A stretch of 64,000 nt of DNA, taken from positions 248,001 through 312,000 of the forward strand of contig NZ_NEFY01000004.1 of NCBI RefSeq assembly GCF_002258215.1, read 5' to 3'. Of this stretch, positions 35,465 through 43,523 are shown piece after piece. Every line of letters starts with the position of its first letter. Position 1 is the first letter of the stretch. Origin of the DNA: Marinobacter vinifirmus. GTDB taxonomy: Bacteria; Pseudomonadota; Gammaproteobacteria; Pseudomonadales; Oleiphilaceae. The notes beneath the pieces were generated by a model. It was not told the origin of the DNA. It ran no database searches and worked only from the letters and a program-made list of their open reading frames with translations. The translations under genes and the position numbers were made by a program.

Positions 35465-36622
35465 TTACAGATCGGGGATGCCGGTCTTGGCTGCACAAAC
35501 TCGGCTGACTTCAAACTCTTCCAGCACTGATAGTAGCTCAAACCCCCCGCTGAAGATCTCAACTGCGTCGAAGGGTTGGCTGGTTTCAAACACCAGATAC
35601 TCAAAGTCACCGCTACCGATAAGTTGCGATAGACCTAGCAGATCCAGGTCTGCACCCACGCTGCCGCCGGTTTCTTCCTGTACTTCACCGTTGAGCAAGG
35701 TTCTGACCTGAAGCCCGCCATTGGTTAATAGTCCGAGTTTGACAAGTTGTGGAGCATTGCGGATAGCAACTCCTACATAGTTGTTGGCCGGATAGACAAA
35801 GTTCGTACCGCTAGCAATGCGCAGGGAGACAGAAGACAGGCCCAGCAAGTTGGTGTTGTAGATCGCTGCAGTGTTGGTTAAGTCATCATCTACTACATTA
35901 TTGGGGTTATTGACTCCGCAAAGCAGGCTGCCAGCATCACCTGACAACAGACACCCGGTGGTGTTAACCGATGTCGTAGCCTTAACAGCACTATCGTTGG
36001 CCCGCATCGGGCTATAGATTCCCTCGACAGAGCAAGAGAAACCGTCTTCAATGCCCGGATCGCAAGCATCACCAATGCCGTTGCCGTTTTCATCGTTTTG
36101 TCCGGGATTTGCAACAACTGGGCAGTTATCGGCGTCATTCAGCACGCCGTCACCATCAATGTCTTTATCGCAGGTATCTCCAACGCCGTTCCCGTCCAGG
36201 TCTGACTGGCTTGGGTTAGCGATATCCGGACAGTTATCCCATGGCTGGCCAACTATGTCTTGTGAAATGAACGGCTCAATGGTCGGGTACAGGGTGGGAA
36301 AACCATCGCCGTCCGGATCAACTGATTCATTACACAGCGCCGGATCAACGCCCGGCACACGGGGGCATGGATCGTCCTCGTTCGGAACGCCATCGCCATC
36401 CCAATCATCTTCCGTGGGCTGAAGAGGCAGGTAGGGGTTTGACGAGTTTGACTCGTCACTATCTCCACTCCCTTCTCCTCCGGCGCTGCCATCTTGTTCG
36501 GTGCCAGCCGAGAGTTCGTCGAGTGGTAGTCTGGAGTCGCTGTTGTCCGAGCGGCAACCCAGCATGGTTGTTGTGGATAAAACGAGTAGAGCGAACGTGA
36601 AGAAATTCAGTTTTCTGAGCAT
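35465..36622 (-). CDS. Thrombospondin type 3 repeat lipoprotein
   Basis: 385 residues from the ATG at 36622 (AAGGA upstream; an earlier in-frame ATG has no signal peptide after it). Lipobox Cys23 (MLGC). Residues about 55-175 contain calcium-binding TSP3 repeats: DWDGDGVPNEDDPCP, DPDGDGFP, DLDGNGVGDTCD, DIDGDGVLNDADNCP and DENGNGIGDACD. The C-terminal 200 residues are beta-rich with no known domain. TSP3 repeats act as Ca-stiffened spacers in bacterial surface proteins. Composition is low-GC for the window (28 of 60 G+C at 35881-35940). Next to an OmpA-family gene with a TSP3-like linker, suggesting they meet at the outer membrane. Confidence 0.82.
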   Translation of the reverse strand: MLRKLNFFTFALLVLSTTTMLGCRSDNSDSRLPLDELSAGTEQDGSAGGEGSGDSDESNSSNPYLPLQPTEDDWDGDGVPNEDDPCPRVPGVDPALCNESVDPDGDGFPTLYPTIEPFISQDIVGQPWDNCPDIANPSQSDLDGNGVGDTCDKDIDGDGVLNDADNCPVVANPGQNDENGNGIGDACDPGIEDGFSCSVEGIYSPMRANDSAVKATTSVNTTGCLLSGDAGSLLCGVNNPNNVVDDDLTNTAAIYNTNLLGLSSVSLRIASGTNFVYPANNYVGVAIRNAPQLVKLGLLTNGGLQVRTLLNGEVQEETGGSVGADLDLLGLSQLIGSGDFEYLVFETSQPFDAVEIFSGGFELLSVLEEFEVSRVCAAKTGIPDL

Positions 36623-36759
36623 TTTTGAAGTCCTTGTTAGAAAATATTCCAAGTTTATATGTAGAATAGGGTCTCTTATGCGAAACAAGTTTGTAGATAT
36701 TTAATGTGGTGATTAGCAAGATCGCGCCTTGAACCTGGCTATCACTGGATCATGTTTGA

Positions 36760-36781
36760 GTGCCGCCCAGTCGGGCGGCAC
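36760..36781 (-). terminator. Hairpin after OmpA-family gene
   Basis: Perfect 9-bp stem GTGCCGCCC (36760-36768) with GGGCGGCAC (36773-36781), loop AGTC, 13 bases beyond the stop of the leftward OmpA gene. No U tract follows, so activity is uncertain. Confidence 0.5.
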
Positions 36782-36794
36782 GATCCTGAACGGG

Positions 36795-37886
36795 TCAGTC
36801 CTGATCCTTCTTTATGATTTCGGAGTACTGCCCGGAAACTATTGCCTCAACCCGGCGATTCTGGGCCCGGCCAGCTTCTGTTTGGTTGCTTGCGATTGGC
36901 TGTGATTCGCCCATCCCTGTCGTGCGAATACGGTCCGGGTTGATCATGTACTCGTCAACCAGAACTTTCATCACTGCGCCTGCCCGGCTTTTTGACAGCC
37001 GCTGGTTGTATGAAGCTGGCCCAGTGCTGTCTGTGTGGCCTTCGAGCAGAATACGCGATGTAGGGTACTGCCGTAAGATGGTGGCAAGCTTGCCAATATC
37101 GTCGAAGTATTCAGGGCGCACCATGGTCTTGTCGTGCTCAAATTCAACATAAAGCGTTTCTTTTATGTCCCTCGTTAGCTCTTTAGCACAGCCGTCATCG
37201 TCAACCAGAGCCCCGGTTGGTGTATTCGGGCACTTGTCGCGATAGTCTGGTACACCGTCGCCATCCGAGTCTGCTGGCGGTGTGGAAATCTGTGACAAGT
37301 CAAGCGCCTCCCGGCTGGAAGGAGCTTTCCGGAACTTCCGCCCGAACATATAATGAACGCCAGCAAAGAGCTGGGCGTCAAAAAATTCGTCTTCAACTTC
37401 CAGCATGCCCCTTGCGCCAGCCTCCGCCAGGAAGCGTGGGGCGATCATTTTCTGCAGACCCCCTTCGGCGTATATCAGGTCTTCATTTTTGGAAGTAAAA
37501 CCGGCGTCTATGTTCTGGTAGGTATAGCCTGCGCCGGCAAAGGGGCGCCAGCCACCAAGCCGATAGTGCGTGGGGTGCAATCGGCCGCCCAACATTCCTC
37601 GCCATAGCTCGGTGTCGACCTTTGTATTACGGGTTTCTGGCTCGGCATAGCCGCCCTGCAAGAGCATGCTGACATTTGGGTTAAACTGGTGTGTGAAGTT
37701 AACGCCCAGCGACCAGTAATTGGACAGATCACCCACCGAGCTGGACTTGTTCTCGGAGTTACCAGAGTCAAGATAGCTGGTTTCAAGACCCAGAGTGCTG
37801 TATCGCTGGGGGAAATCCTGCGAGGCTAGCGCCAACGAAGGTAGGGTAAGTGCTGCGGTGAACACTACAGACTTAAAATCCGGCAT
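36795..37886 (-). CDS. OmpA family outer-membrane protein
   Basis: 363 residues from the ATG at 37886 (AAGGAA upstream). A signal peptide ends near SLALA; about 25-190 is a predicted eight-stranded beta-barrel (WSLGVNFTHQF, LLQGGYAEPE). A TSP3-type calcium loop DSDGDGVPDYRDKCP links it to the C-terminal OmpA peptidoglycan-binding domain (EGHTDSTGPASYNQRLSKSR, GMGESQPIASN). It anchors the outer membrane to the wall. Its upstream neighbour on the same strand is over 300 bases away and a perfect palindrome lies in its promoter region. Confidence 0.9.
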   Translation of the reverse strand: MPDFKSVVFTAALTLPSLALASQDFPQRYSTLGLETSYLDSGNSENKSSSVGDLSNYWSLGVNFTHQFNPNVSMLLQGGYAEPETRNTKVDTELWRGMLGGRLHPTHYRLGGWRPFAGAGYTYQNIDAGFTSKNEDLIYAEGGLQKMIAPRFLAEAGARGMLEVEDEFFDAQLFAGVHYMFGRKFRKAPSSREALDLSQISTPPADSDGDGVPDYRDKCPNTPTGALVDDDGCAKELTRDIKETLYVEFEHDKTMVRPEYFDDIGKLATILRQYPTSRILLEGHTDSTGPASYNQRLSKSRAGAVMKVLVDEYMINPDRIRTTGMGESQPIASNQTEAGRAQNRRVEAIVSGQYSEIIKKDQD

Positions 37887-37944
37887 GGCTGAAATTCCTT
37901 GTAGTCTACTGACATTGCTTGTCATTTCAAATCTGATTCGGAAG

Positions 37945-37958
37945 GTATAGTACTATAC
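37945..37958. promoter_or_regulatory. Perfect 14-bp palindrome upstream of OmpA gene
   Basis: GTATAGTACTATAC, 59 bases before the OmpA start codon and 93 bases before the small candidate ORF. It could be an operator or overlap a -10 element (TATAGT/TATACT on the two strands). The regulator is unknown. Confidence 0.45.
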
Positions 37959-38050
37959 ATATGATATTTTTGTTAAGTGTTGGTTTATCGTGTCAAGCCG
38001 GTCTTTATGGATTCGCGGCCAGTTTGATAGGGTAGCTACTGAGGAGCGCC

Positions 38051-38125
38051 ATGAAAGCTCTCCTGCTCACTGTTAACGCTAGCATGATCATTCTGTGGTC
38101 GGTTGTTTTGAATGCGGGGAAGTAA
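38051..38125 (+). CDS. Possible 24-residue hydrophobic peptide
   Basis: ATG to TAA, 24 residues (KALLLTVNASMIILWSVV in the middle), mostly hydrophobic and long enough for one membrane helix. GAGGAG precedes the ATG at four bases. Too short to be certain; no partner gene on this strand for 800 bases. Listed because the RBS and the membrane-peptide character are unusual together. Confidence 0.35.
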   Translation: MKALLLTVNASMIILWSVVLNAGK

Positions 38126-38218
38126 CCCGCTACCGGCGGCGGTTCAACCGGCTTTCCGGCGAGAGGCTTACACCCGGAACTGGGTATCAGAACTAGTGCT
38201 CGCGAATGGATAGGGTGG

Positions 38219-38872
38219 CTATAGCGATGCCATATCAGGACATTCGGCTCCCGGTGTCTGGAACATGACGTTAGTGCCAGGCGGAATCACGGTGGTTTCG
38301 TCGGTACGAATGGCGTCCATGTTGAACACGGTGAGGAATTTGGCAGCACCAAAGCGGGTTTGCACATCGTAGGCGATGGCGTTCAGCTCGTTGTAGGGCG
38401 GCAGGGCAACCAGCTTGTCCAGCAGGTCCATCCGGTTGGAGGCTTTGCGGGGGAAGTCTTCGTTGGGGGCGCCTTCTTCATCCAGCCAGCGATTCCAGTG
38501 CTGGTTTATATCATCCAGCACTTCCCGGTTAGCCCGCTGGGGCAGGTTCAGGAACCGGCAGTGGCCAAAATTATCCAGCTTCTGTTTGTTGGCATCCCAC
38601 TCGCCGATATCGATTTTAACGTCGGCAAAGCAGACCCCGGCGCCAGAACTGGCGCTCTGGCGGACCGCAGCGCCAATCAGGCTGCCGGGGCCTTTGTGGC
38701 CGTACAGCAGGGTAACGCCACTGGCCGGCAGCCGGAAGCCGTCTTGCTGGAAGTAGTCTGGCCTGCAAATAATATGTGTGTCGGGCTGGGAATCACCCTC
38801 AAAAAAGAAGAACGTTTTGGCCCCGATAACAGACACGTTAGTGAATCCTTGTGACAGTTCAGTGCGCCCCAT
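38219..38872 (-). CDS. Unrecognised protein, 217 residues
   Basis: No family recognised. The product is soluble, beta-rich at the start (VSVIGAKTFFFFEGD) and mid (GVTLLYGHKGPG), with five Cys scattered and no signal peptide. Residues about 110-170 are helical and acidic. The gene is divergent from another unrecognised gene at 38970 with a 97-base gap carrying two palindromes, so the two may be co-regulated. No evidence for a toxin, immunity or phage function. Confidence 0.6.
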   Translation of the reverse strand: MGRTELSQGFTNVSVIGAKTFFFFEGDSQPDTHIICRPDYFQQDGFRLPASGVTLLYGHKGPGSLIGAAVRQSASSGAGVCFADVKIDIGEWDANKQKLDNFGHCRFLNLPQRANREVLDDINQHWNRWLDEEGAPNEDFPRKASNRMDLLDKLVALPPYNELNAIAYDVQTRFGAAKFLTVFNMDAIRTDETTVIPPGTNVMFQTPGAECPDMASL

Positions 38873-38882
38873 GCGGCGCTAC

Positions 38883-38921
38883 GGCAATATTGCCAGACTC
38901 AATAATTGGTTATGTTAACAT
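38883..38921. promoter_or_regulatory. Palindromes between two divergent unknown genes
   Basis: GGCAATATTGCC (38883-38894, perfect 12 bp) and ATGTTAACAT (38912-38921, perfect 10 bp) lie in the 97-base divergent region. Plausible operators shared by both genes. Confidence 0.5.
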
Positions 38922-38969
38922 CGTACACATTTTCGGAAAAACATACCCTATACCATACAGGTACTGTGC

Positions 38970-40331
38970 ATGCAGCAATCCAGAAGCCGGCAATCCCGGA
39001 ATGAGCTGACCCACCCCTCGGCACCGATCAGTGGTAATACGCTGATGAACCTTAAACTGGTTCTCGAAAGTGTAGTGGGTGATGGGGAAGTCCGGGACCT
39101 TGACCTTGCCATGTTGCTGAACGTGCCGGTAAACCGCCTGGGCCGCCTGAAAAAGGCCGGTGCCCCCGCGGGCGCTGCTGAAACGCCGGAGCCGGATGAC
39201 GAGCAGGACGATGCGACCGCCGCAACAATCCGCCCCAACCAGGCCATCCTGGTTCGCCTTCTTCTGAAACACCCGGAATACGCGCCGCTGACCATGCGCC
39301 CGGGTAATGCCGAAATGTTCGAACTGATTGCTCCGCTGATGCCGGGCACAGGCAGCAATGGCAAGATGGCCGGCAAGCAGGGTTACGCGCCGCTGTTTGG
39401 CCGCTCCTACGTGTCGTCATACAAAATGCTGGCCGAGGCGGAATCCACCAGCTTGCCGGTTGTCCGTTTGCAGTTGTTGATTGTTGGCCGGCTGGGGGAA
39501 ATGTTCCGGGAGCTGTGCCTGACAAAAGTACAACAGGCCGCCAAGAAAGTACCGGACTATGTCATGCAAAGCCTGAAGCACGATGCCGGTTGGCAGCTGC
39601 TGAGAGCCAGGGACTCCCTGACCGACTGGATGCCGGATGTGGTTTTCGAGGAATTCAGTGCCGAGCTGCTCAGCCAGTGGCGCACCTGGTTCAACGAATG
39701 CTACCTGACGGCACTTCGCGACGAGGCGTTGTCACGGGACCTGGACCCGGACAAGGTGGCACTCAAAGGTAACTGGACCAACCGGAAGAACGTAGAGCCG
39801 GCAGATCTCCAGAACTACGACCGGGCCACGCAACCGATTCTCGGCTGTGAAGACAGCCTGTTCAGTATTTTCCGGGAAAGCTTCGGGCTGACCAGTGCCG
39901 AGGCGTTCTGGGCGCTGGGGCTGCAGGTGAAAGCTTTTTACCGTTTCCGCCAGCGCGCCCGGCAGCGCATCGACGCACCCTCAGCCCTGCTGGTCCGTTA
40001 CCTGTTCCGTTACCCGGACGACATCCGCCACATTATTCCTGCACCACCCAGTGGCGAAAGCATCCTGCAAAGTATTCAGCAGGACGATCCGGCCTTCCGC
40101 ACCAGCCAGCTGGGCCCGATGTTTGGTGCCTCCCGGGTGATGAGCTACGAATTTGCCGCCGACCAGAATTCCAGCCCGTTTTTTGCCCGCCGCCTGGCCA
40201 CTATTTACGCCGAACAGAAGCGTCGGGGCCAGCCGATTTACAGCCAGTTGCGGGAATGCGTGGAAGACGAGCTGAAGGCGAGAGGGCTGGATTCCGGGGA
40301 GTTCTGGCGTGATGGGCGTTGGAATCCTTGA
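38970..40331 (+). CDS. Unrecognised protein with an internal duplication
   Basis: 453 residues, no recognised domain. Two segments resemble each other: about 89-165 (AILVRLLLKHPE ... LFGRSYVSSYKM) and about 337-405 (ALLVRYLFRYPD ... MFGASRVMSYEF), the same order of LVR-hydrophobic-HPE/YPD, a Pro-rich loop and a FGxSxVxSYxx segment. Residues 45-70 (LDLAMLLNVPVNRLGRLKK) read like a helix-turn-helix. Basic and soluble overall. DNA binding by a duplicated module is a reasonable guess, nothing more. ATG at 38970 has only a weak RBS. Confidence 0.65.
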   Translation: MQQSRSRQSRNELTHPSAPISGNTLMNLKLVLESVVGDGEVRDLDLAMLLNVPVNRLGRLKKAGAPAGAAETPEPDDEQDDATAATIRPNQAILVRLLLKHPEYAPLTMRPGNAEMFELIAPLMPGTGSNGKMAGKQGYAPLFGRSYVSSYKMLAEAESTSLPVVRLQLLIVGRLGEMFRELCLTKVQQAAKKVPDYVMQSLKHDAGWQLLRARDSLTDWMPDVVFEEFSAELLSQWRTWFNECYLTALRDEALSRDLDPDKVALKGNWTNRKNVEPADLQNYDRATQPILGCEDSLFSIFRESFGLTSAEAFWALGLQVKAFYRFRQRARQRIDAPSALLVRYLFRYPDDIRHIIPAPPSGESILQSIQQDDPAFRTSQLGPMFGASRVMSYEFAADQNSSPFFARRLATIYAEQKRRGQPIYSQLRECVEDELKARGLDSGEFWRDGRWNP

Positions 40332-40589
40332 ACTTCATGTGGTTAGAGCGTGAAGGCGTGTGTTAGGCGTGTTTCAGGGCGTCCGCCTTACGACAGCGGA
40401 TGAAGAACGGTTCACTTTTCTTTACAAAATTTTGCATCCTTAGGGTTCCCAGATTGCAATAAGTAGATATCATAACGTTATTAAGATGATTCAGGTCAAT
40501 ATTGGATAACTTGATCGATGTTAGGCGGTGCTTTTGCCGTTTGGTGGTTTGAGGTTTAATCAACAACAGGTAGCTAGAGGTGATCAGTT

Positions 40590-40799
40590 ATGAAGCTCGA
40601 TAAAGCAGCAGTTGCTCGGATTAAGAATGCTACGCCTAAGAAGCAGAAGGGGGCTTCGGCGATCGAGTATTTGGTTCTTGCAGGGGTAGTGATTGCGATT
40701 ATTGTTGCTGTTTTCGCATCGGGAAATGGCGACACTATAGCAACTTGGTTTGATGAGACGATTATGAGCCAGTTCGAAACGACGACGCCCCCTGAGTGA
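40590..40799 (+). CDS. flp: Flp family type IVb pilin
   Basis: 69 residues: a short Lys-rich leader, the prepilin cleavage motif KGASAIEYLVLAG (cleavage after the Gly, Glu at position 5 of the mature chain), a hydrophobic helix to VAVFASG, and a short acidic tail. This is the main subunit of the Tad/Flp pilus. AGAGGTGAT gives a good RBS. The 258 bases upstream hold no gene or clear promoter but are AT-rich. G+C is 57 of 120 at 40621-40740, lower than the machinery genes. Confidence 0.92.
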   Translation: MKLDKAAVARIKNATPKKQKGASAIEYLVLAGVVIAIIVAVFASGNGDTIATWFDETIMSQFETTTPPE

Positions 40800-40878
40800 A
40801 GTTGGTGTCAGTCTCAATTAGCTCTTCCAAATTCTGGGGGGGATACTGGATAACTGTCGCAGCTTGAGAGGTTTTAAT

Positions 40879-41346
40879 GTGCGCTCACAATACGTGTCTG
40901 GTGTGGTTGCCTTGGAATTTCTCCTTATCCTTCCCTTAATCATAGGCCTGCTTTATGCAGGTCTCGTCTACGGGGTACTGTTTCTTTCCAAGGTGGAGTT
41001 GCAGCGGGCGGCAGATGGGGCGGCAGCTTCTGTCTACTACTTGGATCGCCGTAACCTGAACCCCGATGACGTTGATGGCTTTGAAGTGGCAGTGCGTGAT
41101 CATGCAGAAACAGCTCTGGAGCGTTCGTCCAGTTTGTTAAGTCGCCGGCTACTGGTGGATGTTGCTGAGTGTGAGACTCCCGGTGCGGGTGATTCGGCCG
41201 TTGATGTTGTGTTGTTGAAATGCAATATATCCGTAATTCCGTCTGATGGACGGGTGTCGTTTCTCCCCCAGCTCAACATGAGTTTCTTGGGTAGCTTCCC
41301 ACCACAGCCGGCGACTTTGTCAGCTACAGCTGCCGTAACATTTTGA
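40879..41346 (+). CDS. tadE: TadE family pseudopilin
   Basis: 155 residues from a GTG at 40879, seven bases after GAGAGG; a TTG 15 bases earlier is the alternative. The N-terminal stretch GVVALEFLLILPLIIGLLYAGL is the TadE membrane/prepilin-like segment with the Glu of the cleavage site. TadE-like proteins are processed minor pilins. The rest carries two Cys (ECETPG, LLKCN) that may form a disulfide. Lower GC than cpaB downstream. Confidence 0.88.
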   Translation: MRSQYVSGVVALEFLLILPLIIGLLYAGLVYGVLFLSKVELQRAADGAAASVYYLDRRNLNPDDVDGFEVAVRDHAETALERSSSLLSRRLLVDVAECETPGAGDSAVDVVLLKCNISVIPSDGRVSFLPQLNMSFLGSFPPQPATLSATAAVTF

Positions 41347-41397
41347 GAACAATGAGGAGCCATAGCTCCCTGAACAACATGGACAGGACCAACGATT

Positions 41398-42342
41398 ATG
41401 AGGACAAGGCTCGTGTCCACCCTGCCAGCCCTTCTGCTGGCCCTGGTGGCGATCATTCTGGCGGTTGTGGGGTTGGTCAGATACAACGATCAGCCTGCAG
41501 CTACCTCATCATCGACAACCGGTCAGGTTGCCCGGTCTGAGCCGGCCGGCGAGAAGGAGCCGGAAAAGCCGACATTCACCTACCTGTTCGCTAAAGAGGA
41601 CATCGAAGCCGGCACTGAGTTGAAGCCGGAGCTGTTCTCTGAAGTAACCACCACGGTTGAGCTGCCGGGCGCCCTTGCTAAAGACTCAGCGACCTTTGGC
41701 GAAGCTATCCCCAATCCCCTCAAAGCGGGTGCCCCGCTGACCGATTACGCCATGGAAGACGCCAGCATTCTGCAGCGCGAGCTGCCGGAAGGCATCCGTG
41801 CCGTGGCCTTTGACCTGAACCCCTTGTCTGGCATCGGTGGCCTGTTGCGCCCTGGTGATCTGGTTGATGTGGTGGCTACCTTCAAAGGTAACTCCGCAGA
41901 CAGTGCCCTGAGCACCGTGTTGCTGCGGGAGGTCGAAGTGCTGGCCATGCGTGGAACAACCGATCCATCAGGCGGAGCTGATGACGATGACCGTCGGCGC
42001 AACAGTACCATGGTGCTGGCAGTGCCGGAAGCCGAAGTGAACCGCCTCGCCCTTGCGTCTGCGGAAGCAAACCTGCGTTTTGTTGCCACCCGGCGCGGTG
42101 TATCCATGGCGGAGCCTGTGGGGGGTGACAGCGAAACCGAAGTGGTCACCCAGGCTGATCAGAAACCGCAAGAGCCGGAAGCCATCTTCCTGGCCGACAT
42201 TCGCCCCCTTTCTCCGGAAGCAAAAGCCAAAAAAGAAGCAGAGGAAAAAGCCCGGCGCCAGGAAAAGCAGAAAGAAGCAGACAACGGGCTGAAGGTCCAG
42301 ATCTTTGAAGGTTCCGACACAAGGACAGTCTATGTTCGCTGA
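41398..42342 (+). CDS. cpaB: Flp pilus assembly protein CpaB/RcpC
   Basis: 314 residues: N-terminal membrane helix (TLPALLLALVAIILAVVGLV), an SAF domain (AKEDIEAGTELKPELF), and the conserved RcpC segment GIGGLLRPGDLVDVVATF. The C-terminal 60 residues are Lys/Glu-rich and unlikely to be structured. CpaB binds the secretin and probably peptidoglycan or carbohydrate. It overlaps the start of the secretin gene by 11 bases, implying translational coupling. Confidence 0.92.
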   Translation: MRTRLVSTLPALLLALVAIILAVVGLVRYNDQPAATSSSTTGQVARSEPAGEKEPEKPTFTYLFAKEDIEAGTELKPELFSEVTTTVELPGALAKDSATFGEAIPNPLKAGAPLTDYAMEDASILQRELPEGIRAVAFDLNPLSGIGGLLRPGDLVDVVATFKGNSADSALSTVLLREVEVLAMRGTTDPSGGADDDDRRRNSTMVLAVPEAEVNRLALASAEANLRFVATRRGVSMAEPVGGDSETEVVTQADQKPQEPEAIFLADIRPLSPEAKAKKEAEEKARRQEKQKEADNGLKVQIFEGSDTRTVYVR

Positions 42343-43510
42343 TAAAACGAAAATGGCCCTTCGGGGGCTGGCTTGTCTGATGTTGGCGGGATTGCTGCCG
42401 TTCACCGCCCATGCCCGGGACGAAGCCCCGGTAGCCCTCAGCCCCGGACAACAGCATGTGCTGGTGTTTGCAAAAGAACTGGAGAAAGTCGCTGTGTCCA
42501 GCCCGGATGTGGCGTCCGTTCAGGCCAGTGCGGAAAAAGAGGTGTTGGTAACCGCGAAGGCAGCGGGTGAAACAACGGTCCGTGTATGGCTGAAGGGTGA
42601 TGACACCCCTCGGGTGACGGACTACGCGGTGTCGGCCATGGCGGGTAAGCGTCAGCCGGTGCCGATGCAGGTGCAAACAGACATCCGGGTGGTAGAAGTA
42701 AACCGCCAGGAACTGAATACCCTTGGCTTTCATTACTCCAAACTACTCAATGGTGGGGAGAATGCGTTTGGCCTGTCTCCCAATGGTGGCGGGTTCACCA
42801 GCCCTGGTGGCGTCCCCGGAAGCGCTCCCGGGCTGGGAACTGAGGGCTTTAACCTTTTCAGCTTTGGCCCCAGTTCACTGACCGTCATCAACGCCCTGGA
42901 ATCCGGCGGTTTCGCCTATACCCTGGCCGAACCGTCACTGGTCAGCCTGAGCGGCCAGAACGCAACCTTCCTGTCTGGCGGTGAGTTCCCGGTGCCTATC
43001 TCCGGTGATAACGGCGAGGTGGAAATCGAATACAAGGAATTCGGTGTCAGCCTGTCTTTGACGCCCACCGTGGTAGACGAAAACCAGATCATCCTGAAAG
43101 TGGCGCCGGAAGTGAGCGACCTTGATTTCACCTCCGGCGTATCCTCCGGCGGAGTGTCTGTCCCCGGGCTTCGGGTTCGCAGAACAGAAACCATGGTGTC
43201 CATGGCGCCGGGTGAGAGCTTTATCATCAGTGGCCTGGTTAGCCGCAGCACCTTCAACAACAGCGACCGTCTGCCGGGGCTGGGTAACATCCCCATTCTG
43301 GGCGCACTGTTCCGCTCTGACCGCATTTCCAACGAAGAGCGCGAGCTCATTATGGTGGTTACCCCCAGACTGGTCAGCGCCGTGCGGGAACTCCCGGAAT
43401 CGGCGAAAAATTTTGGCAAGAAGTACGAGTACAGCAGCACGGAGTGGGGCGATATGGTCATCAACCCCAGAGAAGGAACCGAACCTCTGGAACATGGCCT
43501 GAGCTGGTAA
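42332..43510 (+). CDS. rcpA: Tad secretin RcpA/CpaC
   Basis: 392 residues from the ATG at 42332 (AAGGA upstream), followed by a signal peptide. N-terminal pilus-assembly/BON-like domain (PGQQHVLVFAKELEKVAVSS) and C-terminal secretin domain with the family signature PGLGNIPILGALFRSD and MVVTPRLV. It forms the outer-membrane pore for the Flp pilus. Start overlaps cpaB. The next gene begins 13 bases after its stop. Confidence 0.92.
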   Translation: MFADKTKMALRGLACLMLAGLLPFTAHARDEAPVALSPGQQHVLVFAKELEKVAVSSPDVASVQASAEKEVLVTAKAAGETTVRVWLKGDDTPRVTDYAVSAMAGKRQPVPMQVQTDIRVVEVNRQELNTLGFHYSKLLNGGENAFGLSPNGGGFTSPGGVPGSAPGLGTEGFNLFSFGPSSLTVINALESGGFAYTLAEPSLVSLSGQNATFLSGGEFPVPISGDNGEVEIEYKEFGVSLSLTPTVVDENQIILKVAPEVSDLDFTSGVSSGGVSVPGLRVRRTETMVSMAPGESFIISGLVSRSTFNNSDRLPGLGNIPILGALFRSDRISNEERELIMVVTPRLVSAVRELPESAKNFGKKYEYSSTEWGDMVINPREGTEPLEHGLSW

Positions 43511-43523
43511 GGAGCCCGACACC

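Larger units (their letters stand above)
37887..38218. other. Intergenic region, 332 bases
   Basis: The gap between the OmpA start and the 3' end of an unrecognised gene holds a perfect palindrome (37945-37958), an AT-rich promoter-like stretch around it, and a possible 24-codon plus-strand gene (38051-38125). The last 90 bases have GC-rich inverted stretches (CTACCGGCGGCGG, CCGGCTTTCCGGCG) but no convincing terminator. Confidence 0.55.

Noticed and set aside
35019..35711. Reading frames with MYRGSDP-type starts around the repeat copies (also near 31304 and 58936)
   Set aside because: They are translations of the palindrome running into antisense sequence of the neighbouring genes; they share only the repeat-derived start.
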